From Prochlorococcus sp. AG-409-K04 (lineage in GTDB: Bacteria; Cyanobacteriota; Cyanobacteriia; PCC-6307; Cyanobiaceae), in contig QCKE01000004.1 of the NCBI GenBank assembly GCA_003215555.1, forward strand, positions 85,639 through 149,638: a stretch of 64,000 bases of DNA, read 5' to 3'. The first letter of the stretch is position 1. Every line of letters begins with the position of its first letter. A model generated the notes under the pieces. That model was not told where the DNA came from and ran no database searches. It was given only the letters and a program-made list of their open reading frames with translations. Shown in pieces: positions 38,870 to 47,625 of the stretch. A program made the translations under genes and the position numbers.

Positions 38870-38900
38870 GAAATCTAAACCTTACTAATGAGATCAAAAT

Positions 38901-38983
38901 GCCCATCTGGCGGAATTGGTAGACGCGCTGGTTTTAGGTACCAGTGGCTTTATGTCGTGGGAGTTCAAGTCTCCCGGTGGGCA
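38901..38983 (+). tRNA. tRNA-Leu (TAG)
   Basis: Class II tRNA. Acceptor GCCCATC (38901-38907) pairs with GGTGGGC (38976-38982), discriminator A. Anticodon stem CTGGT/ACCAG encloses TTTAGGT with anticodon TAG at 38935-38937. The extra arm TGGCTTTATGTCG is of leucine type, and the T arm is GTTCAAGTC. No CCA is encoded. Confidence 0.96.
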
Positions 38984-39043
38984 TCAATTACTAAAAGAAT
39001 CAATACACATGTTTTTGTTTAGATTTTGTAATTCAAAAGGAAA

Positions 39044-40075
39044 ATGAAAAATACAATAGATTCTATAAAAGATGTTTATCCAGATTCAGAATTTCAATCT
39101 TATTCGTTTTGGCAAAAGCGTATAAAAGAATACTTAGATCCACCTGAATCAATTAATCCGACTGTATTTTTATTTGTAGGAGGATATGCAATTGCTATCC
39201 TAGCAATTTGGGAGTGGTACCAAGGTATTTGGCCTCTTCCTTTATTAGTTAGCCTTGCATTCTTGGCTCTTCATATGGAGGGAACAGTAATTCATGATGC
39301 ATGTCATAAAGCAGCTCATCCTAATAAATGGATTAATCAGGCAATGGGACATGGCGCTGCCATTTTGTTAGGGTTTAGTTTTCCTGTTTTTACTAGAGTT
39401 CATCTTCAACATCATTCACATGTAAATGATCCCAAAAATGACCCAGATCATATAGTTAGCACTTTTGGTCCAGTATGGTTAATTGCTCCAAGATTTTTCT
39501 ATCATGAATATTTCTTTTTTCAAAGGAAGTTGTGGAGAAAATTTGAGCTAATGCAATGGGGAATAGAGCGCTCAATTTTTATCACAATTGTATTATTAGG
39601 AATAAAATTTAATTTTATGAATGTAATTTATAATCTTTGGTTTGGTCCAGCTCTAATGGTTGGTGTAACTCTAGGAATATTTTTCGACTATCTTCCACAT
39701 AGACCTTTTTTGGCTAGAAATAAATGGAAAAATGCCAGAGTATATCCAAGTCGAGTAATGAATATTTTAATTATGGGGCAAAATTATCATTTAGTGCATC
39801 ATTTATGGCCATCTATTCCTTGGTTTGAATATAAACTAGCTTATGAAGCAACAAAGCCATTGCTAGACCAAAAAGGATCTCCTCAAAGAATGGGGATTTT
39901 TGAGACCAAGAATGATAGCTTTAATTTTCTATATGACATATTTATTGGTATACGAAGTCATAAAAAAAATAGAAGCAAAATGAGACCTTTAGCTAATTTT
40001 ATACCAAATAAAAGATGGAGAAAAAAATGGATCTATCTATTGCATAATACGGCAGTAATTCCTGAAAAAGAATAA
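39044..40075 (+). CDS. crtR: Beta-carotene hydroxylase CrtR
   Basis: 343-residue di-iron membrane hydroxylase that turns beta-carotene into zeaxanthin, a major Prochlorococcus photoprotective pigment. Histidine boxes: HDACH (84-88), HLQHHSH (120-126) and NYHLVHHLWP (about 247-256). Hydrophobic helices flank them. It is the fatty-acid-desaturase-like CrtR type, not CrtZ. ATG 39044 follows a good ribosome site (AAAAGG, 5 bases away). The basic C-terminal tail (KKNRSKMRP, then KRWRKKW) is cytoplasmic-looking. It is convergent with gatC, 4 bp apart. Confidence 0.93.
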   Translation: MKNTIDSIKDVYPDSEFQSYSFWQKRIKEYLDPPESINPTVFLFVGGYAIAILAIWEWYQGIWPLPLLVSLAFLALHMEGTVIHDACHKAAHPNKWINQAMGHGAAILLGFSFPVFTRVHLQHHSHVNDPKNDPDHIVSTFGPVWLIAPRFFYHEYFFFQRKLWRKFELMQWGIERSIFITIVLLGIKFNFMNVIYNLWFGPALMVGVTLGIFFDYLPHRPFLARNKWKNARVYPSRVMNILIMGQNYHLVHHLWPSIPWFEYKLAYEATKPLLDQKGSPQRMGIFETKNDSFNFLYDIFIGIRSHKKNRSKMRPLANFIPNKRWRKKWIYLLHNTAVIPEKE

Positions 40076-40079
40076 GAAG

Positions 40080-40373
40080 TTAATTAGAAAGAATCTTAGG
40101 AACCCTGAAAAAATCACCTTCTCTATTTGGAGCTAAATCTAACAACTCTTCTCTAATATGTGATTCCTCAACTTCATCTTCCCTTAATACATTTAAAACT
40201 TCAACAGCCCTGGTTGTTGGAGGAATATCTTGAGTATTAATTTTTTCTAATTGAGTAACATACTCTAAAATTTTTTCAAGTTGATTTGCATAAATTTCAA
40301 CTTGATCTTGTGGGATTTCTAACCTTGCTAGCTTGGAAACCTTGGAAACTTCTTCTGGAGTAATTCTGGTCAT
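40080..40373 (-). CDS. gatC: Asp/Glu-tRNA amidotransferase subunit C
   Basis: 97 residues. GatC stabilises GatA in the GatCAB complex that amidates Glu-tRNA(Gln). The sequence ITPEEVSKVSKLARLEI near the N-terminus and the LREDEVEES and REGDFFRVPKIL segments at the C-terminus are family hallmarks. gatA and gatB are not in the window, so the complex is encoded at separate loci. The start overlaps the creatininase gene stop by 4 bp. Confidence 0.94.
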   Translation of the reverse strand: MTRITPEEVSKVSKLARLEIPQDQVEIYANQLEKILEYVTQLEKINTQDIPPTTRAVEVLNVLREDEVEESHIREELLDLAPNREGDFFRVPKILSN

Positions 40374-41170
40374 GATTCTTGTAGAAAATTAGTTAAATCT
40401 TTAGTTAAAGAGGAAGCTGCTTTGTCTAAAAACATTTTACCGTGAATTGCTTTAGCTAAAGATGGATCTGATCCCATTCTGCCATCTGGATATCTTTGAC
40501 GAAAATCTTGTGAATTATAAATTGGCCCTACAGAAGGTGGTTCTGGAAGTTCACATTGCTTTGTTTGAAGACTTGGATGCAAATAAAGAGTTAAAGCAAT
40601 CTCACTAGGGGTAGCATGTTGCCCTTCTCTTTCCCCATAAAGAGATCTAGCTTCACTAAAAACTTCTGGTGCCATAAACCAATTTGACAACTTAAATCTT
40701 AAATGTTTAGCCACTGGCAATTGCATGGTTGCTGCACTTTTATAACTCTGGGCAAACGATGACTTAATGGTTGCAATATTACCTCCATGTCCATTAATAA
40801 TAAAAACCCTTTCAAAACCATGTATTGCAAGGGATATCAAAAGATCATGAATAACATTGAACAAAGTCGAAGGCTTTAAACTCATTGTTCCCGGGAAAGC
40901 CAAATGATGTTCTGCCATTCCATAAGGTTGCGCAGGGGCAACAAGAACACCTGTACGCCTACCTACTTCTAATGCGACAGATTGGGCTGTTAATGCATCA
41001 GTACCTATTGCACCTGTAGGACCATGTTGTTCTGTTGATCCAATTGGGAGAATAATCCCCTTGCAATGACTTAAATATTCTTCGACCTCAGTCCAAGTAA
41101 GAAGATCTAAACGAATAGATTCATCCTTAGGCTCATGAGATGAAACAATTGAATTGTTGCTATTAGACAT
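40370..41170 (-). CDS. Creatininase-family amidohydrolase
   Basis: About 266 residues from ATG 41170; a TTG at 41209 would add 13. Metal-binding residues of the family are seen in GIILPIGSTEQHGPTGAIGTD (E, H, D), INGHGGN (H) and GEREGQHATPSEIALTL (E). Members include creatininase and the MftE- and FAPy-deformylase (ArfB)-type enzymes; the cyanobacterial substrate is unknown. It is coupled to gatC by a 4-bp overlap. The ribosome site is unclear because GGA abuts the ATG. Confidence 0.8.
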   Translation of the reverse strand: MSNSNNSIVSSHEPKDESIRLDLLTWTEVEEYLSHCKGIILPIGSTEQHGPTGAIGTDALTAQSVALEVGRRTGVLVAPAQPYGMAEHHLAFPGTMSLKPSTLFNVIHDLLISLAIHGFERVFIINGHGGNIATIKSSFAQSYKSAATMQLPVAKHLRFKLSNWFMAPEVFSEARSLYGEREGQHATPSEIALTLYLHPSLQTKQCELPEPPSVGPIYNSQDFRQRYPDGRMGSDPSLAKAIHGKMFLDKAASSLTKDLTNFLQES

Positions 41171-41348
41171 TCCTTTTTTTATGATTAAATCTAATCCTAG
41201 AAATTTCAAATTAGTTTTATCAAAATATTGAAATCCAGAAAATTACCTAACCCCTATTAATCACATTAAAGAAATACTTCATACTCCCCTTCCGATTGAA
41301 TTTTTCTCTAGGCCTGCAGAGATAGTTGCACCTGAGTTATTAGGTTGT

Positions 41349-41891
41349 TTGTTTGTCAAATGCAAATCAGACAATGAATTGCTTTGGGGAGTAATTGTGG
41401 AAACAGAAGCATATTCACAATCAGAAGCTGGTTGCCATGGTTTTAAGAAAAGAACTCCAAGAAATGCAACTCTATTTGGTGACCCTGGTCGCTTATATGT
41501 CTATTTAACTTATGGCACATATCACTGTATAAATATTGTTACTGATAAAAGAGACTGGGCAAGCGGTGTACTCTTAAGAGCAATAGCGATACCAAATGAA
41601 AACGAAAGAATTGCCTCAGGACCAGGATTATTAGCTAATCGTTTTGGATTAAACCTAACTCATGACAATTCCCTGATTTCGATAGAGAATGGTTTATGGC
41701 TCAGTAAAGGTTCAGTCTCCAATGACATGAAAAGAATTATCCAAACCACACGTATAGGAATATCGAAAGCTAAAAATCTTCCATGGCGCTGGTATCTTCA
41801 AGATAGTCGTAGCGTAAGCAAAAGAGCTTTAGGAGATCGATCTCCTTCACTATCAAAAGCTTGGACACCAAGTTTTGAAAAAAATTCATGA
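41349..41891 (+). CDS. 3-methyladenine DNA glycosylase (Aag/MPG type)
   Basis: 180 residues from the first ordinary start codon (TTG), but family similarity clearly extends upstream. [20 protein letters not shown] is coded at 41289-41348 in the same frame. The frame is open from a TGA at 41229 with no ATG, GTG or TTG before 41349, so the true start is probably a rare codon such as ATT (41256 or 41265). The enzyme excises alkylated and deaminated purines: VETEAYSQ has the catalytic glutamate, and [19 protein letters not shown] the DNA-intercalating region. The stop overlaps pyrB by 4 bp. Confidence 0.85.
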   Translation: MFVKCKSDNELLWGVIVETEAYSQSEAGCHGFKKRTPRNATLFGDPGRLYVYLTYGTYHCINIVTDKRDWASGVLLRAIAIPNENERIASGPGLLANRFGLNLTHDNSLISIENGLWLSKGSVSNDMKRIIQTTRIGISKAKNLPWRWYLQDSRSVSKRALGDRSPSLSKAWTPSFEKNS

Positions 41892-42901
41892 GCCACTGGA
41901 ATCATAAGCACATAATTGATTTGGCCTCTTTTTCTTTAGAGGACTACAAAACTGTTTTAGAACTTGCAAAGAGATTTCAAAATATTCCAAGCTCTGGTTC
42001 AAGAAAATTACCTGCTTTACAAGGGAAATTAATAACAACTTTATTTTTTGAACCAAGTACAAGAACTAAAAGTAGTTTTGAGCTAGCTGCAAAAAGACTT
42101 TCAGCAGAAATTCAATCGTTTTCACCATCCACTAGCTCATTAAAAAAAGGAGAATCTCCTTTGGACACTGTGATGACTTATGTGGCAATGGGTGCAAACG
42201 TCCTTGTAATTCGTCACAGCTGCACTGGTGTTCCCGCACAACTTGCAAATTCGTTAGACAAAGCTAAAAAAAATGTATCTATTCTCAATGGTGGGGATGG
42301 GCTTCATAGCCACCCAAGTCAAGCACTTTTAGATTTGTTTACCCTCATTCATTTTTTCGACAAAAGTAATCCTTGCATTGAGAACATCTATGGGAAAAAA
42401 ATTACAATAATTGGTGACATTCTTCATTCAAGAGTTGCGCGCTCAAATTTATGGAGCCTCACTGCATGTGGTGCAAATGTTGTACTTTGTGGACCACCAA
42501 CACTTCTACCAGAAGAGTTTATTGAATTTACTAGTAAGCCACCATCCTCTGAAATAGATCCAATCAAAAAGCGAGGCAAAGTAACTATATCTAGATCTTT
42601 AAAAGAAGCATTAGAAGATACAGATGCTGTTTATACATTGAGGCTTCAAAAAGAAAGAATGAGCGAAAATCTTCTATCAAGTTTAAATACATATCATGAT
42701 GACTATGGAATAACTCATGAAACCATGAAATTGTGCAAAGAGAATGTACCAATATTGCATCCTGGACCTGTCAACAGAGGAATTGAAATGAGCAGCGAAT
42801 TACTAGATGATCAATCAATTTGTTTAGTCAATGAACAGGTTACTAATGGAATTCCTATTAGGATGGCACTTTTATATCTTCTCGCAACAAATACAAAATA
42901 A
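41888..42901 (+). CDS. pyrB: Aspartate carbamoyltransferase catalytic subunit
   Basis: 337 residues. PyrB makes carbamoyl-aspartate, the committed step of pyrimidine synthesis. [19 protein letters not shown] carries the carbamoyl-phosphate STRTxxSFE motif (about 56-68). The aspartate-binding [11 protein letters not shown] is near 293. No pyrI regulatory subunit is adjacent, as in other cyanobacteria. Its ATG overlaps the glycosylase stop (ATGA), implying coupled translation. Confidence 0.96.
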   Translation: MSHWNHKHIIDLASFSLEDYKTVLELAKRFQNIPSSGSRKLPALQGKLITTLFFEPSTRTKSSFELAAKRLSAEIQSFSPSTSSLKKGESPLDTVMTYVAMGANVLVIRHSCTGVPAQLANSLDKAKKNVSILNGGDGLHSHPSQALLDLFTLIHFFDKSNPCIENIYGKKITIIGDILHSRVARSNLWSLTACGANVVLCGPPTLLPEEFIEFTSKPPSSEIDPIKKRGKVTISRSLKEALEDTDAVYTLRLQKERMSENLLSSLNTYHDDYGITHETMKLCKENVPILHPGPVNRGIEMSSELLDDQSICLVNEQVTNGIPIRMALLYLLATNTK

Positions 42902-42903
42902 GT

Positions 42904-43239
42904 CTAAAGAAGCTTAAATCCTTCCATAAATAAACCATAAACAAAACCCATACGGAAACTATCTAAAATTCTTAGCGAAATCAAAGATTCTTTATTGGTT
43001 TGATTTACTCTACGAGTTCTAACAAATACTTCTATAAAAAGGACTGAGAAGAATGCAGCTATTGGATCCATCAAAGCCAAAGTCCCATTAATCATGCCTA
43101 TAGAACTTCCAATCAAGAATGCAAAAAGAAAAATTATGAACAGCAAAGATAATCTTCTCCAAGGATTTGCACTCCATACTTCTAATCTTCTAATTATATT
43201 TATATAGTTGCGGTTTAAAGTTGTTGATTGATACTTCAT
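42904..43239 (-). CDS. ycf20: Ycf20 (DUF565) family protein
   Basis: 111 residues. Two hydrophobic helices (RLSLLFIIFLFAFLIGSSIG and then ALMDPIAAFFSVLFIEVFV) are preceded by the WSANPWRRLS segment seen in cyanobacterial Ycf20/DUF565 proteins. The algal and plant Ycf20 is linked to non-photochemical quenching; no role is proven in cyanobacteria. It is convergent with pyrB, ending 2 bp from its stop. Confidence 0.75.
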   Translation of the reverse strand: MKYQSTTLNRNYINIIRRLEVWSANPWRRLSLLFIIFLFAFLIGSSIGMINGTLALMDPIAAFFSVLFIEVFVRTRRVNQTNKESLISLRILDSFRMGFVYGLFMEGFKLL

Positions 43240-43312
43240 TTAATCAAAGTAAAAGCAAAAGTCTTATTTGACTTACTTTTGTTCTTAGAATATAAACCAT
43301 GTCAAAAAATTA

Positions 43313-43510
43313 TCAATTAATAGATTTCTCTTTTGATTTTGATTTCCCTTCAAGTAATTCATATAAAGCTTCCATTTGAGCCATTACACCTCTAATTTCA
43401 CCAGGTTCAGGCAATAAGCCATCATCCAAAACACCTTGATTCATTTCTCGCAGTTCCTGCCTTATATATCGGAGATGACTAATAGCCTGTTCTCTTTTTG
43501 ACTGAGACAT
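43313..43510 (-). CDS. Small conserved protein, unknown
   Basis: 65 residues, fully soluble, predicted two helices: SKREQAISHLRYIRQELREM and EIRGVMAQMEALYELLEGK, with a highly basic C-terminal tail (KSKSKEKS). ATG 43510. The codon use looks like that of neighbouring genes, and similar short frames occur in picocyanobacteria as I recall. It lies 73 bp upstream of the ycf20 gene on the same strand. Function is not recognised. Confidence 0.65.
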   Translation of the reverse strand: MSQSKREQAISHLRYIRQELREMNQGVLDDGLLPEPGEIRGVMAQMEALYELLEGKSKSKEKSIN

Positions 43511-43544
43511 AAAAAAACTTGTCTGAATAACTTCTTTTAACCTA

Positions 43545-43649
43545 TTAATGCCTTCCTCGCCTATTCAACCAAGGAATTGCACATAAAATGAAGAGCAAGA
43601 ACAAATGAGCTAATCTAGAGAAAATTAATTTCAGCAACCAAATAGCCAA
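43545..43649 (-). CDS. Possible 34-residue membrane peptide
   Basis: Frame from TTG 43649 to TAA 43545: a helix (AIWLLKLIFSRLAHLFLLFI, then LCAIPWLN) and a basic end (RRGRH). It looks like a real single-span peptide more than random AT-rich sequence. There is no ATG and no visible ribosome site, so evidence is thin. It lies in a 237-bp gap upstream of the gene at 43313. Confidence 0.25.
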   Translation of the reverse strand: MAIWLLKLIFSRLAHLFLLFILCAIPWLNRRGRH

Positions 43650-43747
43650 AAAAATTTAAATCATGATTTTTGTTCTTGGCATTTTTCAACAAAATTGTTG
43701 AGAGAAAATATCTTTAATTAATATTAGATCAATGGAATTGAAAAAAT

Positions 43748-43975
43748 ATGACTGACAATAGTTGCACAGAAAAAAAAATCACTAAAGAATTACTGCTAAA
43801 TTTTGATGACCAGTCCACAGCCAAACTTGCAAAACGACTTGAAGAAGATGACTACCCTAGTCCATTCGATGGCTTATACGACTGGCATCTGTTAAGAGCC
43901 CTAGCCATTCATCGGCCAGAACTGACACTGAATTACCATCATTTAATTGATCAGGAACCCTTTGATGAGGATTAA
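43748..43975 (+). CDS. DUF2555 family protein
   Basis: 75 residues, acidic. Conserved-looking core STAKLAKRLEEDDYPSPFDG and LYDWHLLRALAIHRPEL matches the cyanobacterial DUF2555 family as I recall it. No membrane segment or signal peptide. It overlaps coaBC by 11 bp at its end, so the two are probably translated from one message. No function is known. Confidence 0.75.
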   Translation: MTDNSCTEKKITKELLLNFDDQSTAKLAKRLEEDDYPSPFDGLYDWHLLRALAIHRPELTLNYHHLIDQEPFDED

Positions 43976-45287
43976 AGTAATAGAAAAATTAAAATCAAAA
44001 AAAATTCTAGTTATTGCAACTGGAAGCATTGCAGCTGTTAAGACTCCAATACTAATTAGCAACTTAATTAAAAGTGGCGCAGATGTACGATGTGTGATCA
44101 CACAAAGTGCTTCCAAACTAGTCAGTCCATTATCACTTTCAACGCTAAGTAGAAATCGTTCTTATCAAGATGAGGATCAATGGAATTCCACCCAAAGCAA
44201 GCCTTTGCACATAGAACTGGCTGAATGGGCCGATTGCATAGTTGTGGCTCCGTTAAGTGCTTCATCCTTATCCAGATGGGTACATGGCTTATCTGAAGGA
44301 TTAGCCGCAAGCATACTTTTAGCAGCTGAGAAACCTGTGATTGCTGCTGCTGCAATGAATACAGGAATGTGGGCTAACCAAAAGATTAAAAAGAATTGGT
44401 CTGAACTGGGAGATTTCTCAAACGTAATCACACTTGCTCCAACGGAAGGAATACTTGCCTGTGACCGAGTAGGAGATGGCCGAATGTCTAGTCCGCAACT
44501 TATACAATTAGCAATAGAAAATGTAATTTTTCAAAATGAAAAACATCAATCCATTCAAAAAGATTTAAAAGGTTTCAAAATTCTTGTAACAGCAGGTGCA
44601 ACAATAGAAAAAATTGATTCTGCAAGATTTTTTACAAATAGAAGTAGTGGGATTATGGGCGTTCTAATGGCTCAAGCTGCAAGGTTTAGAGGAGCAACCG
44701 TGGAGTTAATCCATGGCCAAATTCAACTTGAAAATGAGCTTTTAGAAGGGTTAAATACTTTTCAAATAGAAAATTCTCAAGACCTAAGCAAAATCCTTAC
44801 AGGGCTTTATTCATCTGCTGATGCGATAGTCATGGCAGCTGCAGTAGCTGATATAAAAGCAAAAGTTCTCCCAACAAAAACAAAATTTAATAAGCAAGAG
44901 CTTTTGGATTCGTTCAAAGACAGATTTGAAATAGTTCCTGACATACTTTCAAAGACAGTTGAAAAGAAAAAATCAAGCCAAGTAATTTTAGGATTTTCAG
45001 CATTAACAGGTTCCGATGAAGATATCAAAAGGATCGCAGGTGAAAAAAAACTCTCTAAAGGCTGTGACCTTTTAATGGCAAACCCTATAGATAGAGAAGG
45101 ACAAGGCTTTGAATCTCTGTCAAACGGAGGCTGGCTATTAGGTCCAGATCAAATAATTCAAGAAATACCCGTAAATTCAAAATTATCCATTGCTCACAAA
45201 TTATTAGATGAAATAAAAAGTCTTTTAATCACCAAACAACAAAAATTATCAAAACTTTTAAAAAACGACTTAACAATCTCAAAGTGA
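43965..45287 (+). CDS. coaBC: Bifunctional PPC synthetase/decarboxylase
   Basis: 440 residues from ATG 43965 (MRIKVIEKL); a TTG at 43947 is the longer option. CoaBC (Dfp) joins cysteine to phosphopantothenate and decarboxylates the product, for coenzyme A. The N-terminal flavin domain has ATGSIAAVKTP (about 19-29), the HIELAEWAD catalytic histidine and AAMNTGMW. The C-terminal synthetase domain from about 195 has ILVTAGATIEKID, FTNRSSGIMG and AAAVADIK. All are complete. Confidence 0.95.
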   Translation: MRIKVIEKLKSKKILVIATGSIAAVKTPILISNLIKSGADVRCVITQSASKLVSPLSLSTLSRNRSYQDEDQWNSTQSKPLHIELAEWADCIVVAPLSASSLSRWVHGLSEGLAASILLAAEKPVIAAAAMNTGMWANQKIKKNWSELGDFSNVITLAPTEGILACDRVGDGRMSSPQLIQLAIENVIFQNEKHQSIQKDLKGFKILVTAGATIEKIDSARFFTNRSSGIMGVLMAQAARFRGATVELIHGQIQLENELLEGLNTFQIENSQDLSKILTGLYSSADAIVMAAAVADIKAKVLPTKTKFNKQELLDSFKDRFEIVPDILSKTVEKKKSSQVILGFSALTGSDEDIKRIAGEKKLSKGCDLLMANPIDREGQGFESLSNGGWLLGPDQIIQEIPVNSKLSIAHKLLDEIKSLLITKQQKLSKLLKNDLTISK

Positions 45288-45469
45288 TCAAAACGATTGT
45301 CTCAGAAGCAATCTCAGGATTTTAAGTCGATTTTTGATTAAATAATTAAGCTACGAGTTGTTTAGAGCTGCAAAAGGCTAAACATAAGGCGCATTTCCCC
45401 CTGTAAGCTCCCAACTGAGTAATAGGTCGGTTTTATACCGCATTCATTTGGCCTTTTGGCTTCCCTTCC

Positions 45470-46261
45470 ATGAGATTTCGTCCTTTGCTAGCCCTGGTGC
45501 TTGCTTTCTGTCTCGCCTTCATAGCTGCCCCAAGTAGTGTCTATGCCTCTGGAGAAAGAGGTAATGCAAGATTTGCCGATGTTGTTAATACCGGCAAAGC
45601 AAATGATTGCCCAACAATATCTGCTGGATCTCAAGGATCAATCAGTATTGATGGAGGTCTTACTGATATCTGCATGCATCCAACAGAGGTGTATGTAAAG
45701 GTTGCTAAGTCAAGAAGAGCAAAAGCTGAATTCTTACCAGCAAAAATTATTAGCCCAAGAAACAACACAACCGTTGAACAGGTCTATGGTGATGTTTCAG
45801 GTAGCACCTTCAAAGAGCAAGGTGGTATTGACTTTCAATTAATTACAGTTCTTTCTCCAACTGGAGAGGAATTTCCTTTTGTATTTTCAGCCAAGCAAAT
45901 GGCTGTAGATTTTAAAGGAAAGTCTATAGAACCAGGTACTGAAGCTTCAGGAACCACTTATACACCAAGCTACCGCACAGGTGATTTTCTTGATCCTAAA
46001 AGCCGTGCCAAGGATACTGGTGTCGAATACGCTCAAGGCTTAGTAGCCTTGGGTGGTGATGATGAAGAACTTGCAAAAGAAAACATCAAAAGAGACCTTG
46101 ATGGATCAGGAGTAATCACCCTTTCCATAGATAATGTAGATTCTGATACACAAGAATTTGCAGGATCTTTTGTTGCAATTCAACCATCAGATAATGATCT
46201 TGGATCAAAAGAACCCGTTGATGTGAAAATCATTGGCGAGTTATATGGTAGAAAAGCCTAA
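45470..46261 (+). CDS. psbO: Photosystem II manganese-stabilizing protein
   Basis: 263-residue precursor of the extrinsic 33-kDa lumenal protein that protects the Mn4Ca cluster. A signal peptide of about 26 residues (LLALVLAFCLAFIAAPSSVYA) targets the lumen. The mature part has the disulfide pair in GKANDCPTI and LTDICMHP, plus QGGIDFQLITVLSPTGEEFPF and GDFLDPKSR, which are PsbO motifs. It is monocistronic with its own strong terminator (46297-46328). A 182-bp upstream gap holds its promoter; a TATACC-like box is at about 45434. Confidence 0.97.
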   Translation: MRFRPLLALVLAFCLAFIAAPSSVYASGERGNARFADVVNTGKANDCPTISAGSQGSISIDGGLTDICMHPTEVYVKVAKSRRAKAEFLPAKIISPRNNTTVEQVYGDVSGSTFKEQGGIDFQLITVLSPTGEEFPFVFSAKQMAVDFKGKSIEPGTEASGTTYTPSYRTGDFLDPKSRAKDTGVEYAQGLVALGGDDEELAKENIKRDLDGSGVITLSIDNVDSDTQEFAGSFVAIQPSDNDLGSKEPVDVKIIGELYGRKA

Positions 46262-46296
46262 AAAGTTGTTGGTTTTTTTAAACCTCCAAACTAAAT

Positions 46297-46328
46297 AAAA
46301 AAGGAGGGATTTTATCCCTCCTTTTTTA
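46297..46328 (+). terminator. Strong rho-independent terminator of psbO
   Basis: AAGGAGGGAT-TTT-ATCCCTCCTT, flanked by A and T runs to give an uninterrupted stem of about 14 bp and a T6 tail. It is 36 bp after the psbO stop. By symmetry it could work on both strands. Confidence 0.92.
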
Positions 46329-46403
46329 TTATTTAAATCTCTTACTAGTTTTTTTTCCACCTATCTGGGAGAATTTCCCGGTTACCTAGATTAAATACAC
46401 ATA

Positions 46404-47576
46404 ATGACCAATCCACAATCATTGCAAAATTCAAAATCTGATGTGATATCACCTTATGGAGGGAAGTTAGAAAACCTGATGGTTCCACCAGATTTTCTAA
46501 AAACAGTAGAGACTACTAATTTTAAAAAATTAGAATGCTCAGATCGGAATGCTTGTGATATTGAACTTTTAATTGTTGGGGCTTTTTCTCCTCTAAAAGG
46601 CTTCATGAATAAAAAAGATTATGAATCTGTAGTGGAACAATATAGAACCACATCAGGTCGATTATTCGGACTTCCTATTGTTATGGATACTGACCGTGAA
46701 GACTTACAAGTAGGCGATGAAGTACTTCTTCATTATCAAAATCAAGATCTTGCAATACTAACTATCGAAGATAAATGGGAACCAAACAAGGTAGTTGAAG
46801 CGAAAAATTGCTATGGAACAACCTCGCTCGAGCATCCTGCAGTCAAAATGATTGCAATGGAAAGAAAACGCTTCTATTTGGGAGGATCACTCAAAGGGTT
46901 AAGGCTTCCAAAAAGAATATTTCCCTGCAAAACCCCCGCTGAAGTAAGACAAGCACTCCCGAAAGATCAAGATGTTGTTGCTTTTCAATGCAGAAATCCT
47001 ATTCATAGAGCGCATTATGAACTGTTCACCCAAGCTCTTCATGCAAATAATGTAAGTAAATCTGCAGTGGTCTTAGTGCATCCAACATGTGGACCAACCC
47101 AACAAGACGATATTCCTGGATCAGTTCGTTTTCAAACATATGAAAGATTAGCCACTGAAGTGAACAATCCAAGAATCAAATGGGCTTATTTACCTTATTC
47201 AATGCACATGGCTGGACCAAGAGAAGCTTTGCAACACATGATAATAAGAAGAAATTATGGTTGTTCTCATTTCATAATTGGAAGAGATATGGCAGGTTGT
47301 AAATCACAATTAACCGGAGAAGATTTTTACGGACCTTATGAGGCTCAACAATTTGCAGAAAAATGTTCTCAAGAACTAGAGATGCAAACAGTTCCATCAC
47401 TAAATCTTGTTTACACGGAAGAAAAAGGATATGTGACTGCTGATCATGCTCAAAAGGCTGGCTTAAGTATCAAAAAGCTTAGTGGCACTGAATTTAGGAA
47501 AATGCTTCGCAATGGTGAAGAGATTCCAGAATGGTTTGCATTCCGAAGTGTAGTTGAAGTTCTTCGTGAGAACTAA
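46404..47576 (+). CDS. sat: Sulfate adenylyltransferase
   Basis: 390 residues, the single-chain ATP sulfurylase that makes APS from ATP and sulfate, the start of sulfur assimilation. QCRNPIHRAHYELF (195-208) has the nucleotide-binding QxRNP and HxxH motifs. HFIIGRDMAGCKS is the second conserved site. There is no APS-kinase domain. It starts 75 bp after the psbO terminator and is followed by ftsH after 49 bp. Confidence 0.95.
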   Translation: MTNPQSLQNSKSDVISPYGGKLENLMVPPDFLKTVETTNFKKLECSDRNACDIELLIVGAFSPLKGFMNKKDYESVVEQYRTTSGRLFGLPIVMDTDREDLQVGDEVLLHYQNQDLAILTIEDKWEPNKVVEAKNCYGTTSLEHPAVKMIAMERKRFYLGGSLKGLRLPKRIFPCKTPAEVRQALPKDQDVVAFQCRNPIHRAHYELFTQALHANNVSKSAVVLVHPTCGPTQQDDIPGSVRFQTYERLATEVNNPRIKWAYLPYSMHMAGPREALQHMIIRRNYGCSHFIIGRDMAGCKSQLTGEDFYGPYEAQQFAEKCSQELEMQTVPSLNLVYTEEKGYVTADHAQKAGLSIKKLSGTEFRKMLRNGEEIPEWFAFRSVVEVLREN

Positions 47577-47625
47577 CAGTAAGCTCATAATCCTATTAAT
47601 ATTTACTCATCACGATTAAAAGACC

